From Isoetes taiwanensis (Eukaryota; Streptophyta; Lycopodiopsida; Isoetales; Isoetaceae): DNA of 64,000 bases. How positions within the stretch are numbered: the stretch's first letter is position 1; every line of letters begins with the position of its first letter. The notes below the pieces were generated by a model. That model did no database searches and was not told the DNA's origin. It worked only from the letters and a program-made list of their open reading frames with translations. Made by a program: the position numbers and the translations under genes. Positions 1 to 11,735 of this stretch are shown one piece after another. The DNA lies in NCBI GenBank assembly GCA_021234155.1, contig JAJEKV010000055.1, forward strand, positions 3,157,090 to 3,221,089, read 5' to 3'.

Positions 1-620
1 AAATGAGATACTAACAAATACTAGTGTGAAAACCATCACAAAATAAGACCACCTTTTATTTTGAATATGATTGGTCAATAGAATAAAATAGAATATGGGT
101 AAAAGCATGTTAGGGTGTCCCTTAAAAAGTATTATTTAGTGACTAAAAAGGTACCTAAAAAGGTAGCCAGGACTGGGTACTGGGTACCTGTATAATATCT
201 CAATATAAGGTATGTTTTAGAACTTTTTATATATATATTGGTCTCCGATAGCATTATCTTTATCTTAACTTTGAATATTACCATGTCCTTGACTTTTATT
301 TTGGATTTTTGTATTAGTTTTAATGAAAAGAAAAATGAGAAAGTACCCAGTTCTGAAGTACCTAGTGTATGTACTTTTGCAGGTTCCAAAAGTGGTACAC
401 CCTAACATGCTTTTACCCATATAATAAGTGGTGTCTTATTTTATGGCGGGGGAAGTCCCCCGGTATAAAATAAGACTCCATTGCCCTTACCGAACCTATT
501 TAAACCTACCCGAACCTAAATGAGACATGTCTTATATGGTTCCGTGTGAAAACCAGTTCTTCTTAAACGTTGACATGGACCAATAGTATGCCTTAAAATA
601 TAAGACACACTAGTCGTGTG
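1..620. repeat. Old dispersed repeat, interrupted by a MITE
   Basis: The flanks 1-93 and 422-520 resemble 38930-39110: both contain a 'gaatatgattggtcaa'-like block followed by 'ttattttatggcggg' and a 'gtataaaata' block in the same order. At 433-476 this copy folds into a hairpin with 12-bp arms (gtcttattttat / ataaaataagac) around a GGGGG..CCCCC core. The copy at 39 kb lacks the 328-bp MITE that sits here. I see no reading frame that looks genuine. The family is not identified. Confidence 0.5.
94..421. mobile_element. TA-flanked MITE with 25-bp perfect terminal inverted repeats
   Basis: The sequence 94-118 is the exact reverse complement of 397-421 (arms start TATGGGTAAAAGCATG). The outermost TA may be a target duplication, which would fit a Tc1/mariner-derived, Stowaway-like MITE. 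A second inner inverted repeat lies around 'actgggtac' and 'gtacccagt'. At about 328 bp with no coding capacity it is non-autonomous. The related repeat at 39 kb lacks it, which serves as an empty site. The superfamily assignment is inferred from the TA alone. Confidence 0.55.
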
Positions 621-714
621 AAAAGCCCCTAAACCTAAACCTAATAAGAAATGAAACATAAAAAACCTAATTAAAAAAAAACAATTACTATAATCCACCA
701 AATATTAAATATAC

Positions 715-757
715 AAGAAATTTATCGCGGCGGCCAAGGCCGCCGCGAACATTTCTC
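715..757. repeat. Short GC-core palindrome (family 1, copy 1)
   Basis: An imperfect palindrome of about 45 bp: an AGAAATTTATCG arm, a GCGGCGGCC-aa-GGCCGCCGC core and a CGAACATTTCT arm. Nearly the same sequence occurs inverted at 22963-23008, and a diverged form at 6491-6536 (also in copy B near 53567-53612). Homology stops at the palindrome ends, so the palindrome itself looks like the repeated unit. The stretch 758-1055 after it holds nothing recognisable. Confidence 0.6.
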
Positions 758-1044
758 TTTCACTGAGCATTTCTCTGTGCTTAAATAAGTGAGTTGATAA
801 AGAGGAATATTTGCAATATACTTTTGCAAGTTAATTATCATAGTCTTTTATTTTGGCATGTGCATAGAGGCTTCTTATTGTTGTCGGTGTTAGCATTTGA
901 TTAGCATTTGATGATGTTTTCTTAGAAATAGAGATGTCAAAATTTGATATAGTAAATCAATGCCTAGGTTACTTAGCTATTGGTTAGCTATTTGGAGCAG
1001 AGTTTAAATTGCTACTCTAGGGCTTGCACCTTCTTAGCTTTTTA

Positions 1045-2374
<1,330 letters not shown>

Positions 2375-2379
2375 CTTTC

Positions 2380-3465
2380 CTTCACAAGCTGCAAAAAACA
2401 GATCAGATACGATTAGATAGAAGTTTTATTGATTATAATCTCGTATTGTAAGGAAAACTGGGACAGATCTGCAAGAAACTGAGACTAATGTGCAAAAAGA
2501 TGTCCAGCAAAAAGCAAGGATGGACTAGAACGGGAAATAAACAAAATGGGCGTTGCAAAGATGAAAGTCTGATACAGCTTCAGCTGCGGAGGTGCTGCAA
2601 CCCCATCATTTACCTAGTACGTTTTTTTCGCATCCGACATCTTCTGCTTCATTCACATTCACATTTTTCTCAAAGCATCCACAGAACTCGCATATTTGCA
2701 CACCAGCTAACTTAACTTAACTGCATTTCCATCAAAGAACTCATTTGCATCGATCCAGGTATCTACCACGCTAGCGCATTTTGCACCAGGTCAAAAACTC
2801 CCCCGGCTAAAGTCACCATGGCTTATAAAGCAGAGGACAAACTGGCTCTGTTTGGAAGCAAATCGCCACAGAGGAACAGAATCAGATGCAGTCTGCGAAA
2901 CTTCTTTGCTTCTGACAGAGCAAAGGCCTTCGACATACACAGATCAAAATTCAAACAATGCACTATAACTCCTCCTTCTCCTCGTTTATATAAAAAATAA
3001 TGAATAGAAGAACCTGTAGAATAGGGGCGCACCATATCCGATAGAACCATAGCTGGCTGGCTATGGCGGCGAATCCAACCGGAAAAAAACATGGCAAACC
3101 AGATAGAAGAGGAGCTGAAGAAGGAGAATAGGATCCGCAGGTCAAAAAAGAGATCGGTGCCTTCTCTAAACTTTCGACGGTGGAGAGTTGTTTTTAAATT
3201 TACCGACGGTCCAGATTGGTGCCTCGACGTCGAAGGTATAGGCATTATATATATATATGTTAAGATAAGATAAAGCCCAAGAAAAAAATTCCGGCAAATT
3301 ATATACCCTGCCGGAAATTCGCATGGAAATATTTTTATCCCCGGTAATTTCCCTACGTACATACTTTTCTTGCCGCAACTACTTCCTACAATTTTTTTTT
3401 TTAACCGGAAATATCAATTTTCAACCGGTAGTCTGTTTAACTTCCTAGGAATTTAGTGCACGCTG
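2380..3465. other. 5' flank of the GAPDH gene, no recognised gene
   Basis: About 1.1 kb upstream of the GAPDH start. It contains a 179-codon open frame on the minus strand (2823-3362) whose product matches no family I know, is rich in low-complexity F/S/R stretches and has no supporting splice structure. I treat it as chance. A pyrimidine-rich and T-rich section lies at 3380-3425. The segment ends where the copy A/copy B duplication begins. Confidence 0.4.
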
Positions 3466-3690
3466 AATTTATGGTGTATAGCGCAGTTGAAGTCTGAGCT
3501 TTGGCCCAGGTTTGGGGTTGCAGAGCAGTTTAATCCCATTTATTCTGGTTGCCAGTATGTGTAGTTGCGTGTAGTTGCGTAGTTTGAAAAAGCATGAGGG
3601 ATTTGGTGAAAGAAGGTGCGATACTCTGTTGGGTTTTCATATCTAAGTATGTGGAAATAATGGATGGTTGCATGGTAGCGCATATTTCAG

Positions 3691-4315
3691 GAAGGAGTAA
3701 TTTGCATGAGGAGAAAATTTCGCGATGAAATTTTCTGGCGGCCGCCAGTTCATCGCGAAATTTTCTCCTCATGCAAATTACCCGACGAAATTTCAATCAG
3801 CTTGAAATTTCTGCCCGTTCTTGACGCTGGAATGCTCGTTCTTGATGATTTAGATAGCAAGACTGGAGCAAATCTGTTTTTTCATATTTTTGCTTTAGAA
3901 ATTCGTCATTTGGTGCCGGATTTTGATGGGTGCAGAGCAAACCTGAGTTTGGGTGCAGATTAGAGGATGGAACAGGCCGAAGATCAACAAATCGGCTAAA
4001 ATACCAAATAGAAATAAAGATCTGCAGCTCTGTCTATGGCCGCCAAGAGAAGCCTTCACGGCTTCGTCTATCCGCAGCTCTGTCTATGGCCGCCAAGATC
4101 AGCACAAAAACGGCTCTGTCTATGGCCGCAAAGAGAAGCCTTCATTTTCACAGCCTTCATTTTCACAGCCTGGGAAGCTTGAGAGTAACAGGGGTTGTGC
4201 AGAAACAGGCTTAGGAGGCGGCGCCGCCCAAAACGCCGACAGGACGTCAACAAAGAATTTTGCCTTGAAAAAACTAGTTGAAAAGGGCCGAAATTTCAAG
4301 GTGGTTGAAATTTCG
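3691..4315. mobile_element. 625-bp insertion flanked by TTTCAG, absent from copy B
   Basis: In copy A the segment is bounded by TTTCAG at 3685-3690 and 4316-4321. Copy B has the two TTTCAG hexamers directly abutting (51373-51384). The insertion contains a long palindrome (3698-3780), smaller inverted repeats built on GAAATTTCAA (3785-3811 and 4290-4315), and three imperfect copies of 'ctctgtctatggccgcca' between 4028 and 4130. It lies in the presumed 5' UTR of the GT14 gene. No transposase is present; short ORFs across the repeats look like chance. Confidence 0.6.
3698..3780. repeat. 32-bp perfect inverted repeat with palindromic loop
   Basis: Arm 3698-3729 (TAATTTGCATGAGGAG...) is the exact reverse complement of 3749-3780. 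The 19-bp spacer contains the 14-bp palindrome CTGGCGGCCGCCAG at 3735-3748, so the whole 83-bp unit can extrude as one near-continuous hairpin. The GGCGGCCGCC core recalls the family-1 GC palindromes elsewhere in the window. Confidence 0.85.
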
Positions 4316-4353
4316 TTTCAGAAATCTGCTCTAGGTGAGGAATCTCTCATGGT

Positions 4354-4978
4354 ATGGGAGATCCATTTCCCTCAAAAACAAGCTCAATGCGGATCTTTCC
4401 GTCGTTGAAAAATCTTTGGCGAGTTTTAGAAACAGCTGAGAGGTTGAGGAATCAGGTATACTCCAAAATAAGGGATGGGGCAACATCCAGAACACAGGGA
4501 GGGTCGATGAAGAGGGATTGGCCCATGCGGCTTGGTAAGTCGTTGTTATTTTTTTCGTGGTGCTTGGAATAGGGCTGCTTGTTGGTGTTGTTGGTAGTTT
4601 CCACATGTCTAGGTATATTGGTGGAGCAAAGGCTGGATTTTTTCGTAGTTCTCCATTGCCATGTGTAAAACAAAATGGGCAAAAGATCGGTCCGAGAGTT
4701 CTTATGGGAAAACTTCCCTTATCTTCATAATATGACCGATGAAGAGCTTCTATGGATGGTCTCTATGGTAATTTGTGAAGATTAGGCACCCCTATTCACG
4801 GATTCCTAAGATAGCATTCATGTTCTTAACTAAAGGCCCATTGCCTTTGTCGCCTCTCCGGGACCCATTCTTCAAAGGGCATGAGCAGCGGTATTCTATA
4901 TATGTGCATACTTTGCCTAATTTACTCTCCAAGTTCCCAAATCCTCAAAGATTTTATGATCGCTTGATTCCAAGCCAG
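4354..4978 (+). pseudogene. GT14 (Core-2/I-branching, BC10-like) first exon, copy A
   Basis: Same exon as the better copy at 51417. It shows the N-terminal MGDPFPSKTSS, a hydrophobic signal-anchor near codon 70 and the family block PKIAFMFLTKGPLPLSPL near 4806. The frame is broken several times relative to copy B: 'ttttttcgtgg' for 'ttttctgtgg', 'gggcaaaagatcgg' for 'gggcagcatcggg', and loss of one G at the splice donor 'ccagttagg'. Each break falls at a CAG or CTG in copy B, so I suspect sequence error rather than real loss. The downstream GT14 exons are absent in both copies. Confidence 0.75.
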
Positions 4979-5229
4979 TTAGGCTCTTTTATTTTTACTT
5001 TTATCCTTCTCTCTCAGAATTATTTTGTAGAGGCAAAGTCTTTGGACTATTCTAAATTTCTAGAACTCGAGTTTATTGAATTGCTATAAGGTTTTCATGA
5101 TAGAGGATGCTTCTCGGCAGCTTTTATAGACCGTTAGATTAAAGTGATGGCATCGGATAGTGGTGACTCTCTCGTGAGTACCGTGGTTCTCGCTTTGGGG
5201 CCTTTTGTTGTTGGAGGCAAATCTTTATT

Positions 5230-5488
5230 ATGTCAACTCGGAACCCCGGACTTCTTTATCCGGACTCCAGAGGATGTTGGTGTTTGGCTTGAGAAAATTG
5301 GTCTTGAAAGCTATAAGGAGACTTTCAAACAAAATGGTGTAAATGGTGAATACTTGAATAGTTTGTCAACATTTTCCACAGAGCAGATTCTTCGTTTCAT
5401 AAGGCGCTGCCACATGAAGTGGGGGGATTTCATCACCCTTTGTAGGGAGCTTCGGAATATTAAAGTTGCATGTCTGAAAGGAGAGTAA
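5230..5488 (+). pseudogene. SAM-domain protein piece, copy A
   Basis: Matches copy B (52286-52546). The SAM domain is readable from TPEDVGVWLEKIGL to the end (LRNIKVACLKGE). The first 15 codons are out of frame because 'ccagaacccctgg' in copy B reads 'cggaaccccgg' here. It ends at the same TAA as copy B, followed by a 3' UTR-like stretch and a 21-nt poly(A) at 5684-5704. Confidence 0.75.
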
Positions 5489-5683
5489 GAAGTAAGGACT
5501 CCTTGGTGGGCACCATCTTGTTTCTCTAGTGTTTTTGTTAAGCTTGCAAGACATAATCGTCAATCTCGTAGTGTCATTTGAAATTTGACCTTTGAGATTG
5601 ACTTTATTCTGCAAAATGATCACAACATTATGTTCTTTGTGATTCCTTGTGAAGGTTATGAATAATAAGTATATGATTTGCTT

Positions 5684-5704
5684 AAAAAAAAAAAAAAAAA
5701 AAAA
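5684..5704 (+). other. Poly(A) tract after SAM piece, copy A
   Basis: A run of 21 A follows 'aataataagtatatgatttgctt', which contains an AATAAT/AATAAG polyadenylation-like signal. Copy B has 30 A at 52742-52771. A genomic poly(A) at the end of a coding piece plus 3' UTR suggests the SAM part arrived by reverse transcription of an mRNA. Confidence 0.6.
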
Positions 5705-5830
5705 CTCCATGAAGGCATTGAGCAAGAATTTATATATATGGTGTTTGAACTTTTAATAGTGCTGAATGGATGTTTCTTCATTTCTCAATGTTAGATGGAA
5801 GATTTTCCCATTTTCTTTCTGCTTTAGTTA

Positions 5831-6426
5831 GGGCCCGAAGGGCCCAAAATTTTTTTAATATAACAATCAACACACAACTACCATTAACATTATTAACATA
5901 AACCATTGCATTTGACACATTTAAATTAAAATCCCCCTTAAACCCCCTTTGGTTTGGATGCATATTCACACGGGGGGTTACGTAGGGCAGCGAGAGCCTC
6001 TAAAATATATTAACAATACATGTATAAAATTAATACCATTAAGTACATTCTCTCAAACCTTATAGTATTTTGCAAATCTTAATATACAGTATACAAAAAC
6101 TTGTACATGCATACCCCACAAACGAGGATCGCTATGTACGGTCCAGATCAAGGAATAAAGGGCAAATATGCCCATCCGACAGCTCTCGTTGCCCGGAGTA
6201 ACCCCCGTGTGAATATGCACCCAAACCAAAGGGGGTTTAAGGGGGATTTTAATTTAAATGTGTCAAATGCAATGGTTTATGTTAATAATGTTAATGGTAG
6301 TTGTGTGTTCATTCTTGCAAGCATCAACCTGTGCTGTTGTTAGAAGTTGCACATATGGAAGTTAAAGGCTGCGTAAAAACACAAGTCAGGACATTAGCCC
6401 GGCAACGCCGGGCACACGTTTACTAG
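5831..6426. mobile_element. Foldback unit with Helitron-type 3' terminus, copy A
   Basis: Two inverted arms of about 112 bp (5869-5980 and 6199-6309) flank a spacer of about 218 bp. Outside the left arm is the hairpin GGGCCCgaaGGGCCC (5831-5845). Outside the right arm is the hairpin GCCCGGCaacGCCGGGC (6397-6413) followed by ACACGTTTACTAG|T. A GC-rich hairpin 7-10 nt before CTAG, with a following T, is the textbook Helitron 3' end. I find no convincing TC-start within the unit; the left hairpin read backwards ends near CTAA, so two facing Helitron ends are possible. The same structure is in copy B (52900-53491). Confidence 0.5.
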
Positions 6427-7568
6427 TGATATATTATAAAAATATCACCAAGAAGATTCAAAGGAAAATGTTGTTTCTCATGTTAATGTAATACAAGAAA
6501 TTTATCGTGTCGGCCGCTGCCGCGAAGATTTCTTTTCCCAAATATTCAATTAAATAGATAGAACCACTACACTATAGGTGAAACATCATGTGTAGATGGT
6601 GCAAGAAAGGAATTTGCAAATTTTTGAAGTTGCAAATATGCAAATCCTGGAGTTGCAAATATCCACCGATGGGAACCAAATTTACCGGTTTGAAAGAGAC
6701 CAAGAATTTGTACACAATCTATGAATCTAATGGTCATGGAATATTAATCCAAAACAGAAACTCTCAAACATCCTCAAGATTATTATTTCCATTCCCATGA
6801 TAAAGAAATGCATATAGGAATCTAATTGTATGCAGTTACAATTTCAAGGTGAGTTACAATTTCAACGTCACATTTATGTTTATGCGAGAGCATGTAAAGG
6901 TATATATCTTGAATATTCCGCCTTGCCCAACTATATAGATGAGATGACAACGTACATAAATCTATATTTCCAGATGAAATATTCTCTTGGAAAAAGGTTT
7001 CAAAATTGCCAAGACCTATAGAATATTGTTACTTCCCATTAGCTGTGTAGCTTGGTACCTATAATCTCCCAACAAACGGAATAGCATATCTTACATGAAT
7101 AGAATAGCATATCTTACATGAGTGCAAATTGTGTTCAATACAGTTACCACCAACTAATATTTTTCCAAACACATCAGAAATAATTTTAAAGGGAAAAAAT
7201 ACATTCAAACTACCTCCCCTGTGTTTCTTAGCATGAAAGATTCTGCCATATCAAGGATGGGAAAAATGTCCATTCATGACATCAGAAAGTGGATCCAGGT
7301 ATGTGGCAGGTATTTGGCACTGCATGTGGTTCTTACAAGAGTTTCAAATTTTATTACCCAAAGCAGTTTTATAGAAACCTTTTCAATTACTTTCTGGCAA
7401 TACAAAGTCAAACTCTAAACCACCATACCTACCCAACTTTAAGAGAATAACACTGGCAACTAAGGCTTGACTTCTCCTTACTTTAACATTGCCCAAACAT
7501 TCCAATTGCTTTTGTTTAAAGCAAAAATCGGAGAGGGTATGCAATCTATATGGATCATAATGTTACTA
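6427..7568. other. No recognised gene; includes GC palindrome at 6491-6536
   Basis: Shared with copy B. At 6491-6536 lies a third, diverged member of the family-1 palindrome (ATACAAGAAATTTATCG..CCGCGAAGATTTC). Short open frames here are identical in both copies but resemble no family; since both copies share one sequence, this is not evidence of coding. Confidence 0.4.
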
Positions 7569-8745
7569 TCTATTACAATGCCATATGTGGTGACAATACC
7601 TATGCCCTTAGAATTTTGTGAAGGACTTGACAAAGCCCAAAGAAAAGCTTCTCATTACACATCGATTCATCATACAACAAGGATCCAACATTTTCGGGCC
7701 AAGTAAAATTGAAAACCATTTGCATAAGTACTTACAAACTGCTAAATAGTTCACTTGAGGCAAACTGCCTTTTTCATCAAAAGATTCATGAGACTCCAAG
7801 TCATCCACCAATACCAATAAAAGAATAATAGCATTTGGGATTTCATAGAACACGGTTCTTTTACTTGAACGCCATGAGAAGCCTGTCTAATTGAATGATG
7901 TTATCTGTGTTTTTGTCAAGAGAGGAACAGGAAAATTTTGCAGCAATTGTCTATTCAGTTCATGAAAAGCTCATGGTGATAACGAGGATAACATCAGATT
8001 GCCTTACAAAAGGAACCATCATAAGAGCAGGAAAATACTAATCCAGATTGGAACTTTTCCATATCATCTACGTCTCTATATCCAATATCATCATTATCCC
8101 CTCATAATGGTTGCATTTTCATCAACCATTAAAATGGACAATGCCCGCAATGTCGATTTTAAATTTGCAAAAGAAAACTACTATTCCAATTTGTGGCTTG
8201 CATCTAAATTATATACTTGAGCTGGGAAAGTCTATGGCTTAAAAGAAAGGATTCCAACCATTGCAGAAGTGGCAAAGCACTCATTTTCTGCTGAAATATC
8301 CTTCGATCTTATATGAAGCATTATATATTACAATGCCATATGTAGTGACAATACCTATATGCCCTTAGAAATTTGTGAAGGACTTGACAAAACCCAAAGA
8401 AAAGCTTCTCATTACACATCAGTTCATCCTACAAAAAGGATCCAACATTTTCAGACCGAAGTAAAAATTGAAAACCATTTGCATAAGTACTTACAAAATT
8501 CTAAAACAGTTCACTTGAGGCAAACTGCGCTTTTCATCAAAACATTCATGAGACTCCAAGTCATCCACCAATACCAATAAAAGAATAATAGCATTTGGGA
8601 TTTCATAGAACAGGGTTCTTTTACTTGAACGCCATGAGAAGCCTGTCTAATTGAGTGATGTTATCTGAGTTTTTGTCAAGAGAGGAACAAGAAAATTTTG
8701 CAGCAAGTGTCTATTCAGTTCATGAAAAGTTAATGGTGATAACGA
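7569..8745. repeat. 755-bp tandem duplication, copy A
   Basis: The unit starting 'attacaatgccatatgtggtgacaatacc' at 7569 is repeated from 8325. In copy B both units are complete (about 54625-55379 and 55380-56125). In copy A the second unit is cut at 8745 by a 3.1-kb insertion and resumes at 11851, with about 185 bp (8559-8745) present again at 11851-12030. The units carry no recognisable gene. Confidence 0.75.
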
Positions 8746-9645
8746 ATGGAATATATCGGAATGGAGCAATGGCAAATTGATTAGGGCTAACTCCAACAGC
8801 TTAGCAACAATTTGTGATTTTCGATTGGAACAAGTGAGTTTTCTTGATCATATTCAGAGCTTCTTTTGGAGCAAGGCTTGCCACTAGTTTAAATGTAGTA
8901 TCTCAAACATGAGGACTGCGAACCTTACCCTATTCTCTAGAAGCAAAATTAAAGTACAATCGATATAATGAAATTGTCAATCTAGATGTAGATGCAATTG
9001 CCTTGCTAGCATTTAGTATGAAGTAGTCGTGATTTATAACGAGATATTAGGATGACAAAAAGCAGCAAGTAGTCCACTTTTGTAAGCCGTGGCTTCTTTG
9101 AAGTGAACTACTTAATCCTTTCCACCTTAAACTTCTTCTACGCTTTTAGCATTGTCAAACGTATCTAGTATCCCCATGCTCAACTTTCAAGCATAAGGTA
9201 TGGCCTAAAATCTTATCTTCTACAATTTTAGCATTCTCCAGCATACTATAATATGCAGCTGATGACTTTTGATAAATTTGTCATAATTTTGTCAATTTTA
9301 AGGAATCTTTAAAATATTCCTTCTAAAATGTACTACACCAGAATAAGTCAAAGCTTTGTTTTAAGTAGCCACATGATAACACCACAGCTCCTATATATTG
9401 GTAAGCAGCATTGAACAACGATACGAAAGATAAGCATATAGATTTCTGAGTCTATATTGAAGTAATATTTAGAGCCCTGTCAATCTTCATATTTCTTTGG
9501 TAATATTTCTACAAGAATGCTTAACATGCTGACCGTTTAACCTTTTTAATTGATTTCTTCAATCCAGAAAGAATTGCAATATTCAAACTTATTGCTATAC
9601 AAAACTGAAAGAATCACTGAAAATTTTCATACAGTTTCTAATCAG

Positions 9646-11735
9646 TTAGCGTTGAGAATCAGCCAATGGCATTCCACGACTTCCCCACAAAAGGTTCTTG
9701 GGAGCTGGTTTGGATAGATCATGTGCTTGTAGAGCCGAGCTTCTTAATGTGCTGATGATCATTACATTGGCTTCCCAAACGCTGACTGATTTGTAGGGCA
9801 GATCGTATTTCTCACAAAGTGGCCTGACAACCTTAGAAATCTTTCTCAGATTGTGTCGAGGGAGACGAGGAAAGAGGCGATGTTCAATTTGGAATTGGAG
9901 ACCTCCATGAAACTAGTCCATCCAGCTAGGGGAGGATATGTTTAATTTTTTTTTTTTTTTTTTTTTTTGAAGGTAAGATAAATTTATATTCAGATAGGAA
10001 GAATTACATCAGAAAGATCCCGCAAGGATCAAATAACCTTGAAGTACAAAGGATCCCATGTGGATCAAATATAATATTTGAAGCTTGGTACTTATACTTT
10101 TCCTCAAACCTCTTCTTCCAGCTAACTAGTACTACAGGATCAAATCAACATCTTCCCAGCTAGAGGAATACTACAGGAGACAAAAATAAAATTTCCACAA
10201 GCTACAAATATACCTTGAGTGCTCTATGAACCACCTCTTGCGAGAGAAGAGACGAACCGAGAAAGGCATGAAGAAAACATGAGCAATCTCCCGCATTGCT
10301 CAAGGAAGCTAACTCAGCTCCAACTAACCTATTACGCAAAAATTTATCAATACCGATTGTACCGGGAATATATGCGAATCGGCCTAGAATGAACCATCGA
10401 AATGCATTGCCGGGATATGAAGCAATCAGCCAATGCTAGACCCCAAAGCCCGGCTACCGGACTCCTCCCTAAAGTCCGGCTCAAGATATATAGGCTTCCT
10501 CCCCGCTCAATAAAATTCCCTAGCTCAAGATCTCAAATGTATCCAATAAAATCATCCTGCATTGAAGATCCCAGTTCCGATCTCATCAAAAAATCTGAAG
10601 ACAGGCTAATCTATTCTCCTTCTTTTTCTTCAAGAAACAACTCTAAACCTTTCCGCTAGTAGGAAAGAGCAAGAGGAAGGGAAAAGCTTCTGGCATTACA
10701 GACCTGAGGAAAGAATACAGCTGCCAATTATCTAGAAATTTGAAGCATCTTCTCTCATAGCCCTGCATCTTAATTGCTCAACCTTATAGGCAATCTGAGC
10801 CATTTCGGTGTGCATCCACAAAGGAAAGAAAGGCCAGCCCAGCCCAAAAAAATTGCTGTCTCTGCTGCATCACTTGGAATTATGCCCCTTTCTTCTTGAG
10901 AGAATCGAACAGCTATGGAGATAAGGAAGGGAAAGGCGAGAGATTCAAGAAAGGGCAGAGGTATGAGGCGCATAGAATGGCGGATATGCTGGACAGAGAT
11001 GGCAGAAGAAGAATTAGTGGTAAAAGGGCAAAAAGGGGCGGATTTGGGAAGGAAACATGGGCAAAAATTGGTGGCTATGGGGGCGGAAGCTTCAAATCTC
11101 TCAAAAACTGGGCGAAATACCTTGATGCAGCATAGATAGTTTTGCAAAAACACGAATGGGCTGCTGGCTAGACTAATCTCTTCAATGGAAAAAACACAAT
11201 GCTTACCTAGCGGAAGCATCAGAGCAAAGATCCACGTTAGTGGATAATCTGAGAAGGCTGGAGAGGCCGCCTTGAAGAAACTCCAAGAAAACCAGAAAAC
11301 GGAAGCAGATGGAGGCAGAATCAAAGAAAACCAGACACCAAAACCCTTATGCTAGCCATCGGATCTGGAAAGAGAAGAAAATTGCAGCCACCGCAGCGGT
11401 CGAGATAGCGTGGATTAGGGGCGGCCCCTTTCCCCGCCACGCCCTAGCCGTGAAGGCCAAGAAACCATTTTCTTTTTTTTTTCACTTTCTCAAAATCCCC
11501 GGTGATGCTCGATATGTTTAATGTCCCCTCACATGCGGCTCGAAACCACTCTTTTGCCGACCGGGTTGGCCTTGATATACTTGGAGATGAAAAGTGGTTC
11601 GCATTGCACTGTACATCTTTGAATACCGATCCACCGCAAAGCTAATGATCACAAAAAGGAGCCTTTCCCATGTTGAAGGTAAGTAGGAAAGAAGAGATAG
11701 AAACCACGTCCAATAAAAACCAAGTGCCATGATCT
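9646..11735 (-). pseudogene. Front-end (cytochrome-b5-fusion type) delta-6/delta-8 desaturase, C-terminal part
   Basis: These membrane di-iron enzymes insert a double bond near the carboxyl end of fatty acids or the sphingoid base, in the ER. Read on the minus strand, 11735-11511 gives LGFYWTWFLSLLSYLPSTWERLLFVI, then NHFSSPSISRPTRSAKEWF, then EGTLNI. The coding sequence resumes at 9946 with NISSPSWMD, FHGGLQFQ (third His-box region), LFPRLPRHNLRKIS and WEANVMI, and ends at the stop at 9646-9648. The QxxHH box reads QIEHR, WMDW reads WMD-stop (TAG), and there is a frameshift near codon 35 of the first part. The desaturase body is split by a 1.56-kb retroelement with a 12-bp target duplication. 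The N-terminal cytochrome b5 and first two His boxes are not present. Delta-6 versus delta-8 cannot be decided from this portion. Confidence 0.85.
9947..11510 (-). mobile_element. Poly(A) non-LTR retroelement inserted in the desaturase
   Basis: Flanked by the 12-bp direct repeat GATATGTTTAAT (9935-9946 and 11511-11522). On the plus strand its left end is 22 T (9947-9968), so on the minus strand it ends in poly(A), the mark of target-primed reverse transcription. The region before the poly(A) (10050-9970, minus) looks like a LINE or SINE tail. No reverse-transcriptase motif is visible in 1564 bp, so it is a non-autonomous element or a retrocopied transcript. A 184-codon frame (11324-10770, minus) and an overlapping plus frame match nothing I know. 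Confidence 0.8.

Noticed and set aside
2823-3362. 179-codon minus-strand open frame upstream of GAPDH
   Set aside because: No family resemblance, low-complexity F/S/R runs, lies in the probable GAPDH promoter/leader and has no splice or codon support.
5869-6309. Short open frames within the 112-bp inverted arms (MHPNQRGFKGDFNLN)
   Set aside because: The same peptide arises from both arms because they are inverted copies; it reflects the repeat, not a gene.
10770-11324. 184-codon minus-strand frame as a real LINE ORF1
   Set aside because: Lies inside the retroelement, but no zinc knuckle or RRM motif; a similar-sized antisense frame is equally open, so coding is unproven.
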